Part shown: positions 29,674 to 37,744 of the stretch, piece by piece
How the letters are laid out: every line of letters starts with the position of its first letter
How positions within the stretch are numbered: position 1 is the stretch's first letter
NCBI GenBank assembly: GCA_021819245.1
Contig: JAKARI010000019.1
Span: forward strand, 1-49,429
DNA: 49,429 nt
Source: Pseudomonadota bacterium
Lineage (GTDB): Bacteria; Pseudomonadota; Gammaproteobacteria; Acidiferrobacterales; Acidiferrobacteraceae
Direction of reading: 5' to 3'
The notes under the pieces: model-generated
What the model was told of the DNA's origin: nothing
What the model saw: the letters and a program-made list of their open reading frames with translations, nothing else
Databases searched by the model: none
Translations under genes and position numbers: made by a program

Positions 29674-30240
29674 CTAGCGTCTCTCGACATGCCCCGCCTC
29701 GACCTCGCGCACGATACCCCAAGCCCAGAGATAGTGTGCGCCGCTTGCGATCGTCGTCATAAGCACCGCGAACACGAGCACCCCTTGAGCGTGGGCGATA
29801 TGAAACGTGAAGGCGCGCTCGGTCAGCACAAACACCACCAGCACGATCTGCGTGAAGGTATTGAACTTGCTCACCCGGCTCGGGCGCATCACGACCGGGC
29901 CATACAGGGAGGTGTAGACGAGATAGCCACCGACGATGAGCAGGTCGCGAAACGCCACCACCAGGACCAGCCAAAACGGCACGAGCGCGAGCAAGGCCAG
30001 CATGACATAGGCGCTCACCAGCAGGACCTTATCGGCCAGGGGGTCGAGGATGGCGCCGAGCTGGGTCACCAAACCAAACCGCTTGGCGATATAGCCATCC
30101 AAACCATCCGATACCCCGGCCATGATAAAGACCCACAGGGCGTCGAGATAGCGATGATCCTTCAAGAGCAGGATCAAAAGCGGCACGAATGCCATCCGCA
30201 GCATGGTGATCATATTGGGCAGATGCTGCATCCTTCTCAC
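29674..30240 (-). CDS. CDP-alcohol phosphatidyltransferase family protein (PgsA-like)
   Basis: A 188-residue inner-membrane protein with about 5-6 hydrophobic segments. The catalytic motif reads DGYIAKRFGLVTQLGAILD followed by PLAD, matching DG-x2-A(R)-x8-G-x3-D-x3-D with Lys in place of the usual Arg. It would transfer a phosphatidyl group from CDP-diacylglycerol to an alcohol such as glycerol-3-phosphate. GTG 30240 is preferred because GGGAGG lies 6 bases upstream; ATG 30231 is the alternative. The exact acceptor is undecided. Confidence 0.85.
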   Translation of the reverse strand: MRRMQHLPNMITMLRMAFVPLLILLLKDHRYLDALWVFIMAGVSDGLDGYIAKRFGLVTQLGAILDPLADKVLLVSAYVMLALLALVPFWLVLVVAFRDLLIVGGYLVYTSLYGPVVMRPSRVSKFNTFTQIVLVVFVLTERAFTFHIAHAQGVLVFAVLMTTIASGAHYLWAWGIVREVEAGHVERR

Positions 30241-30324
30241 AGATGTCCTCCCTAGCGGCGCAGGCGGCGGTGCCCGCGGGGCGTTGACATGCCGTTTACC
30301 TGCGCGCACCAGACGAAGTCAAGA

Positions 30325-30353
30325 TTTACTTGCCGGGCCTGAGGCCCTAACAT
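30325..30353 (+). promoter_or_regulatory. Promoter of purMN with palindromic spacer
   Basis: TTTACT (4/6) at 30325-30330 and TAACAT (4/6) at 30348-30353 have a 17-base spacer. The spacer contains the 13-base palindrome GGGCCT-G-AGGCCC (30335-30347), a possible operator that would block RNA polymerase. It does not resemble the E. coli PurR box. The purM GTG follows at 30391. Confidence 0.45.
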
Positions 30354-30390
30354 AGCGGGCCATCCGAGGCCCGCCTGCGAAAAGACCCCC

Positions 30391-31428
30391 GTGACCGACG
30401 CAAAGACCCCAACACCCTTGAGCTACCGCATCGCCGGCGTCGACATCGATGCCGGCGATGCCTTGGTCGAGGCCCTCAAACCCATCGCCGCCCGCACCAC
30501 CCGCCCCGGGGTCCTTGCGGGCCTCGGCGGTTTCGGGGCGCTCTTTAGCCTGTCCGGGCGCTATCGCGACCCGGTGCTCGTCTCCGGCACCGACGGCGTG
30601 GGCACCAAGCTTTTGCTGGCCATCGCGCTCGACCGCCACGACGACATCGGCATAGACCTGGTGGCCATGTGCGCCAACGACATCGTGGTGCAGGGGGCCG
30701 AGCCGCTCTTTTTCCTGGACTACTTCGCCTCGGGCCGGCTCGACATCACGAGGGCCGAACGCATTATCGCCGGAATAGGGCGCGGCTGCGAGTTGGCAGG
30801 GGCGGCCCTGGTCGGTGGCGAGACCGCGGAGATGCCCGGAATGTATCGCGATCAGGACTATGATCTCGCCGGTTTCTGCGTGGGCGCCGTGGAGCGCGCG
30901 CGCCTGATCGACGGCAGTCGCGTCAAGGCCGGCGATGTCATCCTCGGCCTGCCCTCGTCCGGGCTGCACTCAAACGGCTACTCCCTGGCGCGCGCGGTCA
31001 TCGCAAGACGCCAGGCCGACCTCGCGACAACCCTGGACGGCCGCCCCCTGGCCGATATCCTGCTGACCCCCACGCGCATCTATGTCAAGGCCCTACTCGC
31101 GCTGCATGCGGCCCTTGATATCCATGCCATGGCCCATATCACAGGCGGCGGCCTGCCCGGCAACGTGCCGCGCGTGATCCCGTCGGGCCTGCGCGCGGTC
31201 ATCGACCGCGCATCGTGGTCCTGGCCGCCGATCTTCCGGTGGCTTCAGGAGGGCGGGGCCATCGCCGAAGACGAGATGTACCGGACCTTCAACTGCGGGG
31301 TTGGCATGGCGGTGGTGGTGGATGCCGCCGACGCCGGCGCCGCCCAGGCGATCCTGCGCGATCACGGGGAGACGCCGTTTGTCATGGGCGTCATCGACAG
31401 GGGCCAAGGCGAGTTTGCGTGGGCCTAA
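30391..31428 (+). CDS. purM: Phosphoribosylformylglycinamidine cyclo-ligase (AIR synthetase)
   Basis: A 345-residue enzyme closing the imidazole ring in purine synthesis with ATP. It begins [20 protein letters not shown], then [28 protein letters not shown] (phosphate-binding), [26 protein letters not shown] and [14 protein letters not shown], all AIR-synthetase motifs. The GTG start gives the usual length. The purN start overlaps its end by 10 bases. Confidence 0.97.
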   Translation: MTDAKTPTPLSYRIAGVDIDAGDALVEALKPIAARTTRPGVLAGLGGFGALFSLSGRYRDPVLVSGTDGVGTKLLLAIALDRHDDIGIDLVAMCANDIVVQGAEPLFFLDYFASGRLDITRAERIIAGIGRGCELAGAALVGGETAEMPGMYRDQDYDLAGFCVGAVERARLIDGSRVKAGDVILGLPSSGLHSNGYSLARAVIARRQADLATTLDGRPLADILLTPTRIYVKALLALHAALDIHAMAHITGGGLPGNVPRVIPSGLRAVIDRASWSWPPIFRWLQEGGAIAEDEMYRTFNCGVGMAVVVDAADAGAAQAILRDHGETPFVMGVIDRGQGEFAWA

Positions 31429-32048
31429 GGGCGCCCCTGAGGGTCGCAGTCGGTGTCTCGGGGCGCGGCAGCAACCTGCGCGCCCTGCAGGAACAGGCCC
31501 CGGCCTACGGCTATGTGATCACCGGGGTCGTCAGCAACAACCCGGCAGCGGCGGCCATCGACTATGCGCGCAGTCAGGGCCTTGCGGTCCATGTCGTCGA
31601 TCATCGGGAGTTCCCATCGCGCGCGGCGTTTGAGCAGGCCCTCGCCGGGGCGCTCGACAGCCTGGCGCCGGATGTCATCGCCCTGGCGGGCTTTCTGAGG
31701 GTCCTGGGCACAGACTTCGTCGATCATTACCGAGGGCGCCTGCTCAATATTCACCCCTCCCTTTTACCGGCCTTTCCGGGGCTCGATACCCACCGGCGCG
31801 CGCTCGCATCGGGTGCGCGTTTTCATGGCGCCACGGTCCATCAGGTCACGTCCACCGTAGACGGCGGACCGATCATCGCCCAGGCCGGACTTGTGGTCGT
31901 CCCGGGGGAGTCACCGGCCTCGCTCGGCGCACGCGTACTCGCCCTGGAACACGCGCTCTACCCCTACGTACTCGGCCGATGGGCACGCGGCGAGGTCGCC
32001 TGCAACGGGCCGCAAGCCCCCCTTCCGCTTCGCGCACCGCGGGCATAG
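31419..32048 (+). CDS. purN: Phosphoribosylglycinamide formyltransferase
   Basis: A 209-residue enzyme using 10-formyl-THF to formylate GAR. Seen: [13 protein letters not shown] (substrate phosphate loop), the catalytic Asn/His segment [31 protein letters not shown] and the catalytic Asp in [14 protein letters not shown] 31419 overlaps purM by 10 bases. Two in-line genes in this window share such 10-base overlaps, suggesting tight translational coupling. Confidence 0.95.
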   Translation: MGLRAPLRVAVGVSGRGSNLRALQEQAPAYGYVITGVVSNNPAAAAIDYARSQGLAVHVVDHREFPSRAAFEQALAGALDSLAPDVIALAGFLRVLGTDFVDHYRGRLLNIHPSLLPAFPGLDTHRRALASGARFHGATVHQVTSTVDGGPIIAQAGLVVVPGESPASLGARVLALEHALYPYVLGRWARGEVACNGPQAPLPLRAPRA

Positions 32049-32063
32049 ACTGCGCATGGTTTC

Positions 32064-32090
32064 GGAATAAATAACAATAAAATGCCGTCC
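32064..32090 (+). promoter_or_regulatory. ECF-type promoter of the sigma factor operon
   Basis: GGAATA at 32064-32069 and CGTCC at 32086-32090 with a 16-base, AT-rich spacer fit the general ECF promoter plan (GGAA..., N16-17, CGTC). The start codon is at 32115, with an AGAGGAGAT ribosome site between. ECF genes usually direct their own transcription, so this is the predicted autoregulatory promoter. Specificity is inferred. Confidence 0.55.
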
Positions 32091-32114
32091 TACTGCTAGA
32101 GGAGATCTTAAAGA

Positions 32115-32663
32115 ATGGGCATCCGTCAATTGCTATGCCGTTCGCGGGAATTCAAAAAGACCCTGGAAACCAGCCGCCCGCGCCTCTATCGCATCGCCTA
32201 CGCCTGGACGCACAATGCCGCGCTGGCCGACGACCTGGTGCAGGAAACGCTGGCCAAGGCCTGGCAGAAGCACGACCAGCTGCGCGATCCCCGGGCCGAG
32301 GAGGCCTGGCTTTTCAGTATCATGACCAACTGTTTCCGCGATCATCACCGGCGCGAACACGAGGCCGAAGATATCGATGAGATGGACATCCCCTGCGACC
32401 ACTGCCTGGAGACCGAGCACCTGCGCTCGGAGCTCGTCGGGCGCGTGCGCGCCGCGATCGCGAAACTGCCCCCGGGCCAGAGGCAGGTCGTGACCCTGGT
32501 TGATTTAGAAGGTTTCTCTTATAATGAGGTCTCATCGATACTGGGGATACCGGGGGGAACGGTGATGAGCCGCTTGTGCCGTGCGCGTGCCGCCCTAAAG
32601 ACCCTGCTTCTGCCGGACATGGCGGCCCATGGTCAGGCGCCCAGGATGCGGAGAATCAAATGA
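32115..32663 (+). CDS. ECF-family RNA polymerase sigma factor
   Basis: A 182-residue two-domain sigma factor. Region 2 is LYRIAYAWTHNAALADDLVQ followed by ETLAKAWQ; region 4 is LPPGQRQVVTLVDLEGFSYN with EVSSILGIPGGTVMSRLCRARAAL, the DNA-recognition helix. Length and lack of region 3 define the ECF class. It is translationally coupled (ATGA) to a membrane anti-sigma factor, so it is probably released by a periplasmic or envelope signal. Targets are unknown except for its own predicted promoter. Confidence 0.93.
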   Translation: MGIRQLLCRSREFKKTLETSRPRLYRIAYAWTHNAALADDLVQETLAKAWQKHDQLRDPRAEEAWLFSIMTNCFRDHHRREHEAEDIDEMDIPCDHCLETEHLRSELVGRVRAAIAKLPPGQRQVVTLVDLEGFSYNEVSSILGIPGGTVMSRLCRARAALKTLLLPDMAAHGQAPRMRRIK

Positions 32664-33394
32664 CGGAACCGGGCGGGCCCAGTCTCTCGGAGGAATTCCT
32701 CAACGCCTTTGTCGATAATCAGATCGACGGCGACGAGAAGGGCCGCGTCTATCCGCTCATAAACGCCGATCCGGAACTCAACCGCAAGGTCTGTGAGTTG
32801 CGCAAGGTCTCGGACTTGGTGCGGCTCGCCTATGACAACCCGCCCCCGCCGGTACGGCGCGAGGTACCGCGACGGCATCTGGCCTCGCGCCTGGCCCCCT
32901 TGATCGCGCCTATCGTCTTACTGATCGGAATGACGCTCGGCTGGTCGCTGCGCGCCTTATGGACGCCGACCGTGCCGACTGCGGGGCGGGGCCCGGCGAT
33001 GACCGTGGCACGGGCGACCACCCGCATCACGACCAAGGTGCTGTTTCATCTGGACAATGGCGACCGCACCCATATGCGCCAGGTGCTCGCGGAGGCCCAG
33101 CACCTGCTCGCGCGCTATCGCGCCGACCACAAGCGGGCGAAGGTCGAGATCCTCGCCGATGGCCCGGGCCTCGCCCTGCTGCGCCGCCATCTATCGCCGT
33201 TTGCGGCGCGTATCGCAAGGCTTCAGGCACGCTACCCGAATCTGATATTCGCCGCCTGCCAGGATACGATCAACCGCATCAAGCGCCGCGAGGGCATCGT
33301 CCCGCACCTCTTGCCGCAGGCGGTGGTCGTGCCCTCGGCGATCGCGGAGATCGTGCGGCTCCAGCGCCGCGGATGGACCTACATCAGTGTCTAG
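32660..33394 (+). CDS. Membrane anti-sigma factor with periplasmic DsrE-like domain
   Basis: A 244-residue protein. Residues 1-75 are an anti-sigma-type helical domain (SEEFLNAFVDNQIDGDEK...) but have no HxxxCxxC zinc motif. One membrane helix lies at about 78-98 (LAPLIAPIVLLIGMTLGWSL). Residues about 118-244 (KVLFHLDNGDRTHMRQVLAE..., ending AIAEIVRLQRRGWTYISV) resemble the DsrE/DsrF-like fold and would be periplasmic. The C-terminus closely resembles that of the exported protein at 42257. It is coupled to the ECF gene by an ATGA overlap. Its ligand may be a sulfur species, by analogy only. Confidence 0.75.
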   Translation: MTEPGGPSLSEEFLNAFVDNQIDGDEKGRVYPLINADPELNRKVCELRKVSDLVRLAYDNPPPPVRREVPRRHLASRLAPLIAPIVLLIGMTLGWSLRALWTPTVPTAGRGPAMTVARATTRITTKVLFHLDNGDRTHMRQVLAEAQHLLARYRADHKRAKVEILADGPGLALLRRHLSPFAARIARLQARYPNLIFAACQDTINRIKRREGIVPHLLPQAVVVPSAIAEIVRLQRRGWTYISV

Positions 33395-33419
33395 GCCAAG
33401 GCCGGTACGGGGGGGCATC

Positions 33420-34550
33420 GTGGACCGACCCTGGGGTGCGGCCCTCTGGCTCTGCCTCGTGGGCGGGCTCGCGCAGGCGCGCACGTTTGTGTATGTCGCC
33501 AATTACAACACCAGCACGATCGGCGTCTACGCGGAACGCGGGCATGGCCATCTCGTGGCGTCCCAATCGGTGCCGACACCCGGGGGGCCGGAATCGATCG
33601 CGGCGGACGCGCGCGGCTATGTGATCACGGCAGACAGCCTCGCGCACGCCGTCAGCGCCTACCGCGTAGACCCCGTGAGCGGCCGGCTTACGCGCGTCGC
33701 GGTGCGCTTCGAGAGGCCCAACGCCAATCCCTTTAGCGTGGCCACAAGCCCCGGGGGGCGCTTTGTCTATGTCGCCAACAGCGGCGACAGCACGGTGGGC
33801 ATATACCGCCTGCACCGCGGGCCGCAGGTGCTGGTCCCGGCCGGGCATGTCCACGAGGCAGCGGGCGCGAGCCCCTACTCCATAACCTTCGCGCCCAACG
33901 GGCGCACCGCCTATGTCGCGAACTTCGGAAACGCGACGATTGGCATGTACCGGCGCAGGCCGGGCCACGCCGCGCTCGCGCCGCTCGGGATATTCCACGA
34001 GCCGCCGGGTGACGGCCCCTATGGGCTCGCGGTCGGCCCCGACGGGCGGTTTTTGTATGTCGCCGACTTCCGGACCAACGTCATTCTGGTGCTGGCCATC
34101 GGGCCACAGGGCCGGCTCTCCCTGAAAGATCGGGTGACCGAGCCGTTCGATCACCACCCGGACTCGCTCACCATCGACCCAAGCGGCCGCTATCTCTTTG
34201 TCGCCAATACCAGCGCCAACGACATCTCGATCTTTCGTATCGACCAGGCCGACGGCCGGCTCACACACGTCGGGCATGTACCCACCGAGGGCTACCCGTT
34301 CTCGCTCACCCTAGACAGCGCGGCGCGTTTCGTATTCGCGGTCAATTATGGCAATAGCACGATCAGCCGCTACCGCCTCGACCGGCACAGCGGCCTGCTT
34401 GCGGCCATCGGGACGACACCCGAGGCCACCGATGCCGACCCCTATGGCATTACCGCCTTGACGGTTCCGGGGCCGGCCGCTCGCCGGTCTCACAAAACCG
34501 CCGGTAGTCATGCACAATCCGGGCGTGATCAAAAACGAGCGGCACCGTGA
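33420..34550 (+). CDS. Secreted lactonase-type beta-propeller protein
   Basis: A 376-residue exported protein. The signal peptide is MDRPWGAALWLCLVGGLAQA. About seven repeats follow, each with a core like FVYVANYNTSTIGVY, RFVYVANSGDSTVGIY, TAYVANFGNATIGMY and YLFVANTSANDISIF, the 6-phosphogluconolactonase/YVTN propeller pattern. GTG 33420 is chosen because of the G-rich ribosome site and signal peptide; the GTG at 33387 is an alternative. It is the third gene of the sigma operon and overlaps the convergent NUDIX gene by 101 bases. Enzymatic activity in the periplasm is unproven. Confidence 0.82.
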   Translation: MDRPWGAALWLCLVGGLAQARTFVYVANYNTSTIGVYAERGHGHLVASQSVPTPGGPESIAADARGYVITADSLAHAVSAYRVDPVSGRLTRVAVRFERPNANPFSVATSPGGRFVYVANSGDSTVGIYRLHRGPQVLVPAGHVHEAAGASPYSITFAPNGRTAYVANFGNATIGMYRRRPGHAALAPLGIFHEPPGDGPYGLAVGPDGRFLYVADFRTNVILVLAIGPQGRLSLKDRVTEPFDHHPDSLTIDPSGRYLFVANTSANDISIFRIDQADGRLTHVGHVPTEGYPFSLTLDSAARFVFAVNYGNSTISRYRLDRHSGLLAAIGTTPEATDADPYGITALTVPGPAARRSHKTAGSHAQSGRDQKRAAP

Positions 34551-34893
34551 TGTGGTCGATATCGACCATCTGGCAGGACCGGGCGTCATCCCCCGCGCGC
34601 GCAACCCCGGAGGCGCGCGCGACATAGACCAGGGATACGGTATGCCCGCGGGGATCACGCCCGGGATCCGAATAACAGCCGAGCAGGGCCTCGAGGGTCA
34701 CGGCAAGGCCCGTCTCCTCGTAGGCCTCGCGGCGCGCGGCGTCCTCGACCCGTTCGCCGACATCCACGAACCCCCCGGGCAGCGCCCATCCAAGCGGCGC
34801 ATGGCGCCGTTCAATCAAAAGCACCCCCCGCGGATGCCCGTCTTGGCGAATGATGATGTCGACCGTGAGCAGGGGGGTCTTGGGGGCTGCCAT
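34450..34893 (-). CDS. NUDIX hydrolase
   Basis: A 147-residue protein with the complete NUDIX box, GGFVDVGERVEDAARREAYE followed by ETGL, fitting G-x5-E-x7-R-E-x2-E-E-x-G. The preceding RRHAPLGWALPGG is also typical of nucleotide-sugar or dinucleotide NUDIX enzymes. The substrate cannot be assigned. It is divergent from the small gene at 34928, with starts 34 bases apart, and its 3' end lies inside the lactonase-type gene on the opposite strand. Confidence 0.9.
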   Translation of the reverse strand: MAAPKTPLLTVDIIIRQDGHPRGVLLIERRHAPLGWALPGGFVDVGERVEDAARREAYEETGLAVTLEALLGCYSDPGRDPRGHTVSLVYVARASGVARAGDDARSCQMVDIDHITVPLVFDHARIVHDYRRFCETGERPAPEPSRR

Positions 34894-34927
34894 GTTCGTC
34901 CTCGGTCCGTGCTACACTGTCTATGAT

Positions 34928-35131
34928 ATGGAGCAAATTACCGCGCCCTCGGGACAGGTGATCGAGCTGCGCCAGGTGTTTCACGAGACTGGGGCACGTC
35001 TGCTACGGGTCATCATACGCGATGGCGCCAAATATTTTACCGTCGAGCTTGATGCCGCGACCGCCCATGATTGGGGGGCCCGGATGCAGGATTGGGCGCG
35101 CGCAAGCGCTGAGCCTGCGCAGGACCCCTGA
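34928..35131 (+). CDS. Small conserved protein (possibly DUF6967)
   Basis: A 67-residue protein starting MEQITAPSGQVIELRQVFHE, then a beta-strand pattern (LLRVIIRDGAKYFTVELDAATAHDWG). I associate it loosely with a small uncharacterised family (DUF6967), at low certainty. A TACACT box at 34913-34918 places the transcript start within a few bases of the ATG, so the mRNA may be nearly leaderless. The ORF track-independent reason for ATG 34928 is that upstream residues are antisense to the NUDIX gene. It precedes the desaturase by 51 bases. Confidence 0.6.
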   Translation: MEQITAPSGQVIELRQVFHETGARLLRVIIRDGAKYFTVELDAATAHDWGARMQDWARASAEPAQDP

Positions 35132-35182
35132 TAGGGGTCACCCGCCGGGCGTGGCGTCGTCGTTTCTCAAGAGGAAGAGAGC

Positions 35183-36373
35183 ATGGTTCAAGGTCTTATC
35201 GTCTTGCCGTGGTGGGGCTATGTGCTGGTGGCGCTGGCCCTGACGCATATCACGATCGCGTCGGTCACCATTTACCTGCACCGCCACCAGACGCACCGGG
35301 CCCTGGACCTGCATCCCGCCGTCGCCCACGTCTTCCGCCTGTGGCTATGGCTTACGACCGGCATGGTCACCAAGGCGTGGGTGGCGATCCACCGCAAACA
35401 TCACGCGCGCTGCGAGACTGAAGAGGACCCGCACAGCCCGCAGGTGCTGGGCCTGAGGAAGGTCCTGTGGCAGGGGGCGGAACTCTACCGCGCCGAGGCC
35501 AAAAACGCCGAGACGCTCGCCAAGTTCGGGCACAACACCCCAGACGACTGGCTGGAGCGGCACGTCTATACGCGCCACAGCGCATCCGGCATCGTCGTGA
35601 CCCTGATCCTGAACGTGCTGTGCTTTGGGCCGCTTGGCCTGACGATCTGGGCGGTGCAGATGGCCTGGATCCCGTTTTTTGCAGCCGGCATCGTCAACGG
35701 CGTGGGGCATTATTACGGGTACCGCAACTTCGAATGCGCGGACGCCGCGACCAATATCGTGCCGATCGGCATTCTGATCGGCGGCGAGGAGCTGCACAAC
35801 AACCACCATACCTATGCGAGTTCCGCGAAATTCTCCTGCAAGCCGTGGGAACTGGACATCGGCTGGGGATACATCCGCGCGCTCGAGGCCCTGGGCCTTG
35901 CCACCGTGAAGAAGGTCGCGCCCATACCCACCTATACCCAGCCCAAAGAGGTCTGCGATCTGGACACCGTCCGGGCGGTCATACACCACCGCTTCGAGGT
36001 CATGGCGCGCTTCGCCCGCGAGGTCCTTCACGAGGTCCACGGCGAGGAGGTGCGCAAGGCCGCGGCCGCCAATCGCCAGACCGCCAAGCTCCTCAAGGGC
36101 GCCCGCCGCCTCATGGTGCGGGAAAAGGCCCTCATAGGCGAGGCCGGCCACCGCCAGCTTCAGGAGGTCCTGGCCGCCAACAGCACCCTGCACACGGTCT
36201 ATACCATGAAGGAGCGCCTGCAGGACGTCTGGCGCCGGTCGGCCAGCTCGCAGGAGCAGTTGCGCGAGGCCTTGCAGGACTGGTGCCATCAGGCCGAGGC
36301 CACCGGGATTCAGGCGCTCTCGAACTTCGCGACCGCCATCCGCAGCTACGCGGCGACCAAGATTACGGCCTAG
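35183..36373 (+). CDS. Membrane fatty-acid desaturase with C-terminal transposase-like tail
   Basis: A 396-residue integral membrane diiron enzyme. Histidine boxes: HRHQTH (33-38), HRKHH (70-74) and HNNHH (205-209), with membrane segments around 5-30, 48-62, 135-158 and 160-180. This places it with delta-9-type acyl-CoA or acyl-lipid desaturases (DesA-like). Residues about 265-396 are an extra helical region that ends LYTMKERLQDVW-like (VYTMKERLQDVW, 339-350) and ALQDWCHQAEATGIQAL (363-379), reminiscent of ISL3-type transposase C-termini. A strong AGAGGAAGAGAG ribosome region precedes it. Confidence 0.88.
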   Translation: MVQGLIVLPWWGYVLVALALTHITIASVTIYLHRHQTHRALDLHPAVAHVFRLWLWLTTGMVTKAWVAIHRKHHARCETEEDPHSPQVLGLRKVLWQGAELYRAEAKNAETLAKFGHNTPDDWLERHVYTRHSASGIVVTLILNVLCFGPLGLTIWAVQMAWIPFFAAGIVNGVGHYYGYRNFECADAATNIVPIGILIGGEELHNNHHTYASSAKFSCKPWELDIGWGYIRALEALGLATVKKVAPIPTYTQPKEVCDLDTVRAVIHHRFEVMARFAREVLHEVHGEEVRKAAAANRQTAKLLKGARRLMVREKALIGEAGHRQLQEVLAANSTLHTVYTMKERLQDVWRRSASSQEQLREALQDWCHQAEATGIQALSNFATAIRSYAATKITA

Positions 36374-36387
36374 GGGATGCGGCGGGC

Positions 36388-36415
36388 GACGCCCGGCGCC
36401 TCTCGCCGGGGCGTC
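36388..36415. terminator. Bidirectional terminator hairpin between desaturase and HNH genes
   Basis: GACGCCCGGCG (36388-36398) pairs with CGCCGGGGCGTC (36404-36415), an 11-bp stem with one bulged G and a 5-base loop, in the 44-base gap between convergent genes. There is no long T-run, but the stem is very stable and correctly placed. Confidence 0.55.
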
Positions 36416-36417
36416 CG

Positions 36418-37035
36418 TCAGGCGTAGCCGGAGACCGCGAGGCCGCGCGAGAGCCGTTCATGCAGGGGGCTCGTTCGCGGAAAATGGGCCTTGAGAAAGG
36501 CCATCTGATCGGCGAGCACGCGGCGGCCCTGCAGATAGATGTATTCGGCGTGTGTCGGCACAAAGGGGACCGCGAGCAGGGCCATACCGGCCTCCTCGGG
36601 CGTGCGGCCAGCCTTATGGTTGTTGCAGCGCTTGCAGGCCGTGACGACATTGTTCCAGACATCGCCGCCGCCGCGACTGAGCGGCGTCACGTGGTCGCGT
36701 GACAGGTCGCGGCCCGAGAACCGCTCGCCGCAATACAGACACAGGCGGGCATCGCGGGCAAACAGCGCCGGATTGCTAAGCGGCGGCACATAGTGGTCGC
36801 GCTGGCGCGCCAACTGGCCGTTTTCCCCGTAGGTGGCAAGGATCGAGTTCACTTCGATGACGCTGCGACGCCCGGTGGCCGCGTTGTAGCCGCCGTGAAC
36901 CCGGTACAAGAGGATACCGCATGTATAGGCCACCTGCCCCAGGTGACAGATGCGCACCGCCTCGCGAAAATCGATCCACTCAAGCGGCATGCCGGCGACA
37001 TCGGTGCGCAACACTTGCTGACTAAGCGGGTACAT
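36418..37035 (-). CDS. HNH endonuclease
   Basis: A 205-residue protein. The HNH domain lies in the middle: CLYCGERFSGRDLSRDHVTPLSRGGG, then WNNVVTACKRCNNHKAGRTP. Two CxxC pairs bind zinc, and the DHVTPLS histidine plus the WNN asparagine form the HNH core. The C-terminal LAVPFVPTHAEYIYLQGRR segment is conserved in a stand-alone bacterial family. No intron, phage or restriction genes are adjacent, so it is probably a chromosomal house nuclease of unknown role. Confidence 0.9.
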   Translation of the reverse strand: MYPLSQQVLRTDVAGMPLEWIDFREAVRICHLGQVAYTCGILLYRVHGGYNAATGRRSVIEVNSILATYGENGQLARQRDHYVPPLSNPALFARDARLCLYCGERFSGRDLSRDHVTPLSRGGGDVWNNVVTACKRCNNHKAGRTPEEAGMALLAVPFVPTHAEYIYLQGRRVLADQMAFLKAHFPRTSPLHERLSRGLAVSGYA

Positions 37036-37200
37036 GGCAACCTCGGGCGGCCCCGGCCGCCAACTGCAGCAATGGACCTCAACAGAGGATTGCCCGCCAA
37101 TATACCGGGCACAAGACGCAAGGACAAGTGGACCCGGCCCCTATTTTGCAGGGGATACGGGACGCTCGAACCAGAGAGGCGGCACCAGGGGGCGCCGCAC

Positions 37201-37217
37201 GCCCGGCACAGCCGGGC
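37201..37217. terminator. Hairpin downstream of rpmG
   Basis: GCCCGGC-ACA-GCCGGGC is a perfect 7-bp stem with a 3-base loop, 34 bases past the rpmG stop on its strand. No T-run follows, so it could be a weak terminator or a 3'-end stabiliser. Confidence 0.3.
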
Positions 37218-37250
37218 CGGACGCCGTCTCGGGAACCGGGGGGATGAGAA

Positions 37251-37406
37251 TTACTTGATCTTGGCCTCGCGATAGGGCACATGCTTGCGGGCGACGGGAT
37301 CGTACTTCTTGATCTCGAACTTGTCGGTCATCGTCCGCTTGTTTTTCGTGGTGGTGTAAAAATGACCCGTATCGGCACTCGACACGAGCTTGATCTTATC
37401 GCGCAT
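37251..37406 (-). CDS. rpmG: 50S ribosomal protein L33
   Basis: A 51-residue basic protein beginning [20 protein letters not shown], followed by [20 protein letters not shown]. It has no CxxC zinc pairs, so it is a zinc-independent (C-minus) L33. It follows rpmB by 9 bases on the same strand, the usual rpmB-rpmG pair. Confidence 0.97.
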   Translation of the reverse strand: MRDKIKLVSSADTGHFYTTTKNKRTMTDKFEIKKYDPVARKHVPYREAKIK

Positions 37407-37415
37407 GGCGGTCTC

Positions 37416-37652
37416 CTAAACCGATTCGCCGCGGGCCCGCATCTCGGCCAGGACGACATCGATACCCTTCTTGTCGATCGTCCGCAGCCCGTGATGGGAC
37501 AGGCGCAGCCGCACCCAGCGCTGCTCGCTCTCGACCCACAATCTGCGGTTTTGCAGATTGGGCAAAAACCGCCGGCGTGTCTTGTTGTTGGCATGCGACA
37601 CGTTATTGCCGCTCATGGGCCGCTTGCCGCTGACCTGGCATACCTTGGACAT
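37416..37652 (-). CDS. rpmB: 50S ribosomal protein L28
   Basis: A 78-residue basic protein, [20 protein letters not shown] with [20 protein letters not shown]. It binds the large subunit near L33. ATG 37652 gives the standard length; the long in-frame extension upstream overlaps non-conserved DNA. It begins the rpmB-rpmG operon, with radC further upstream on the same strand (92-base gap). Confidence 0.97.
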   Translation of the reverse strand: MSKVCQVSGKRPMSGNNVSHANNKTRRRFLPNLQNRRLWVESEQRWVRLRLSHHGLRTIDKKGIDVVLAEMRARGESV

Positions 37653-37744
37653 GGGAACCCCCGGATGAATCGGCGGATTCTGCCACAACCCCAGACCCCT
37701 GCCAACCCCCCTAGGCCCGCGACGAGCGGCGGGCATGGGGGGCG

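Noticed and set aside
30284-30289. Perfect TTGACA upstream of purM
   Set aside because: No -10 hexamer at a workable distance; the pair at 30325/30348 is better.
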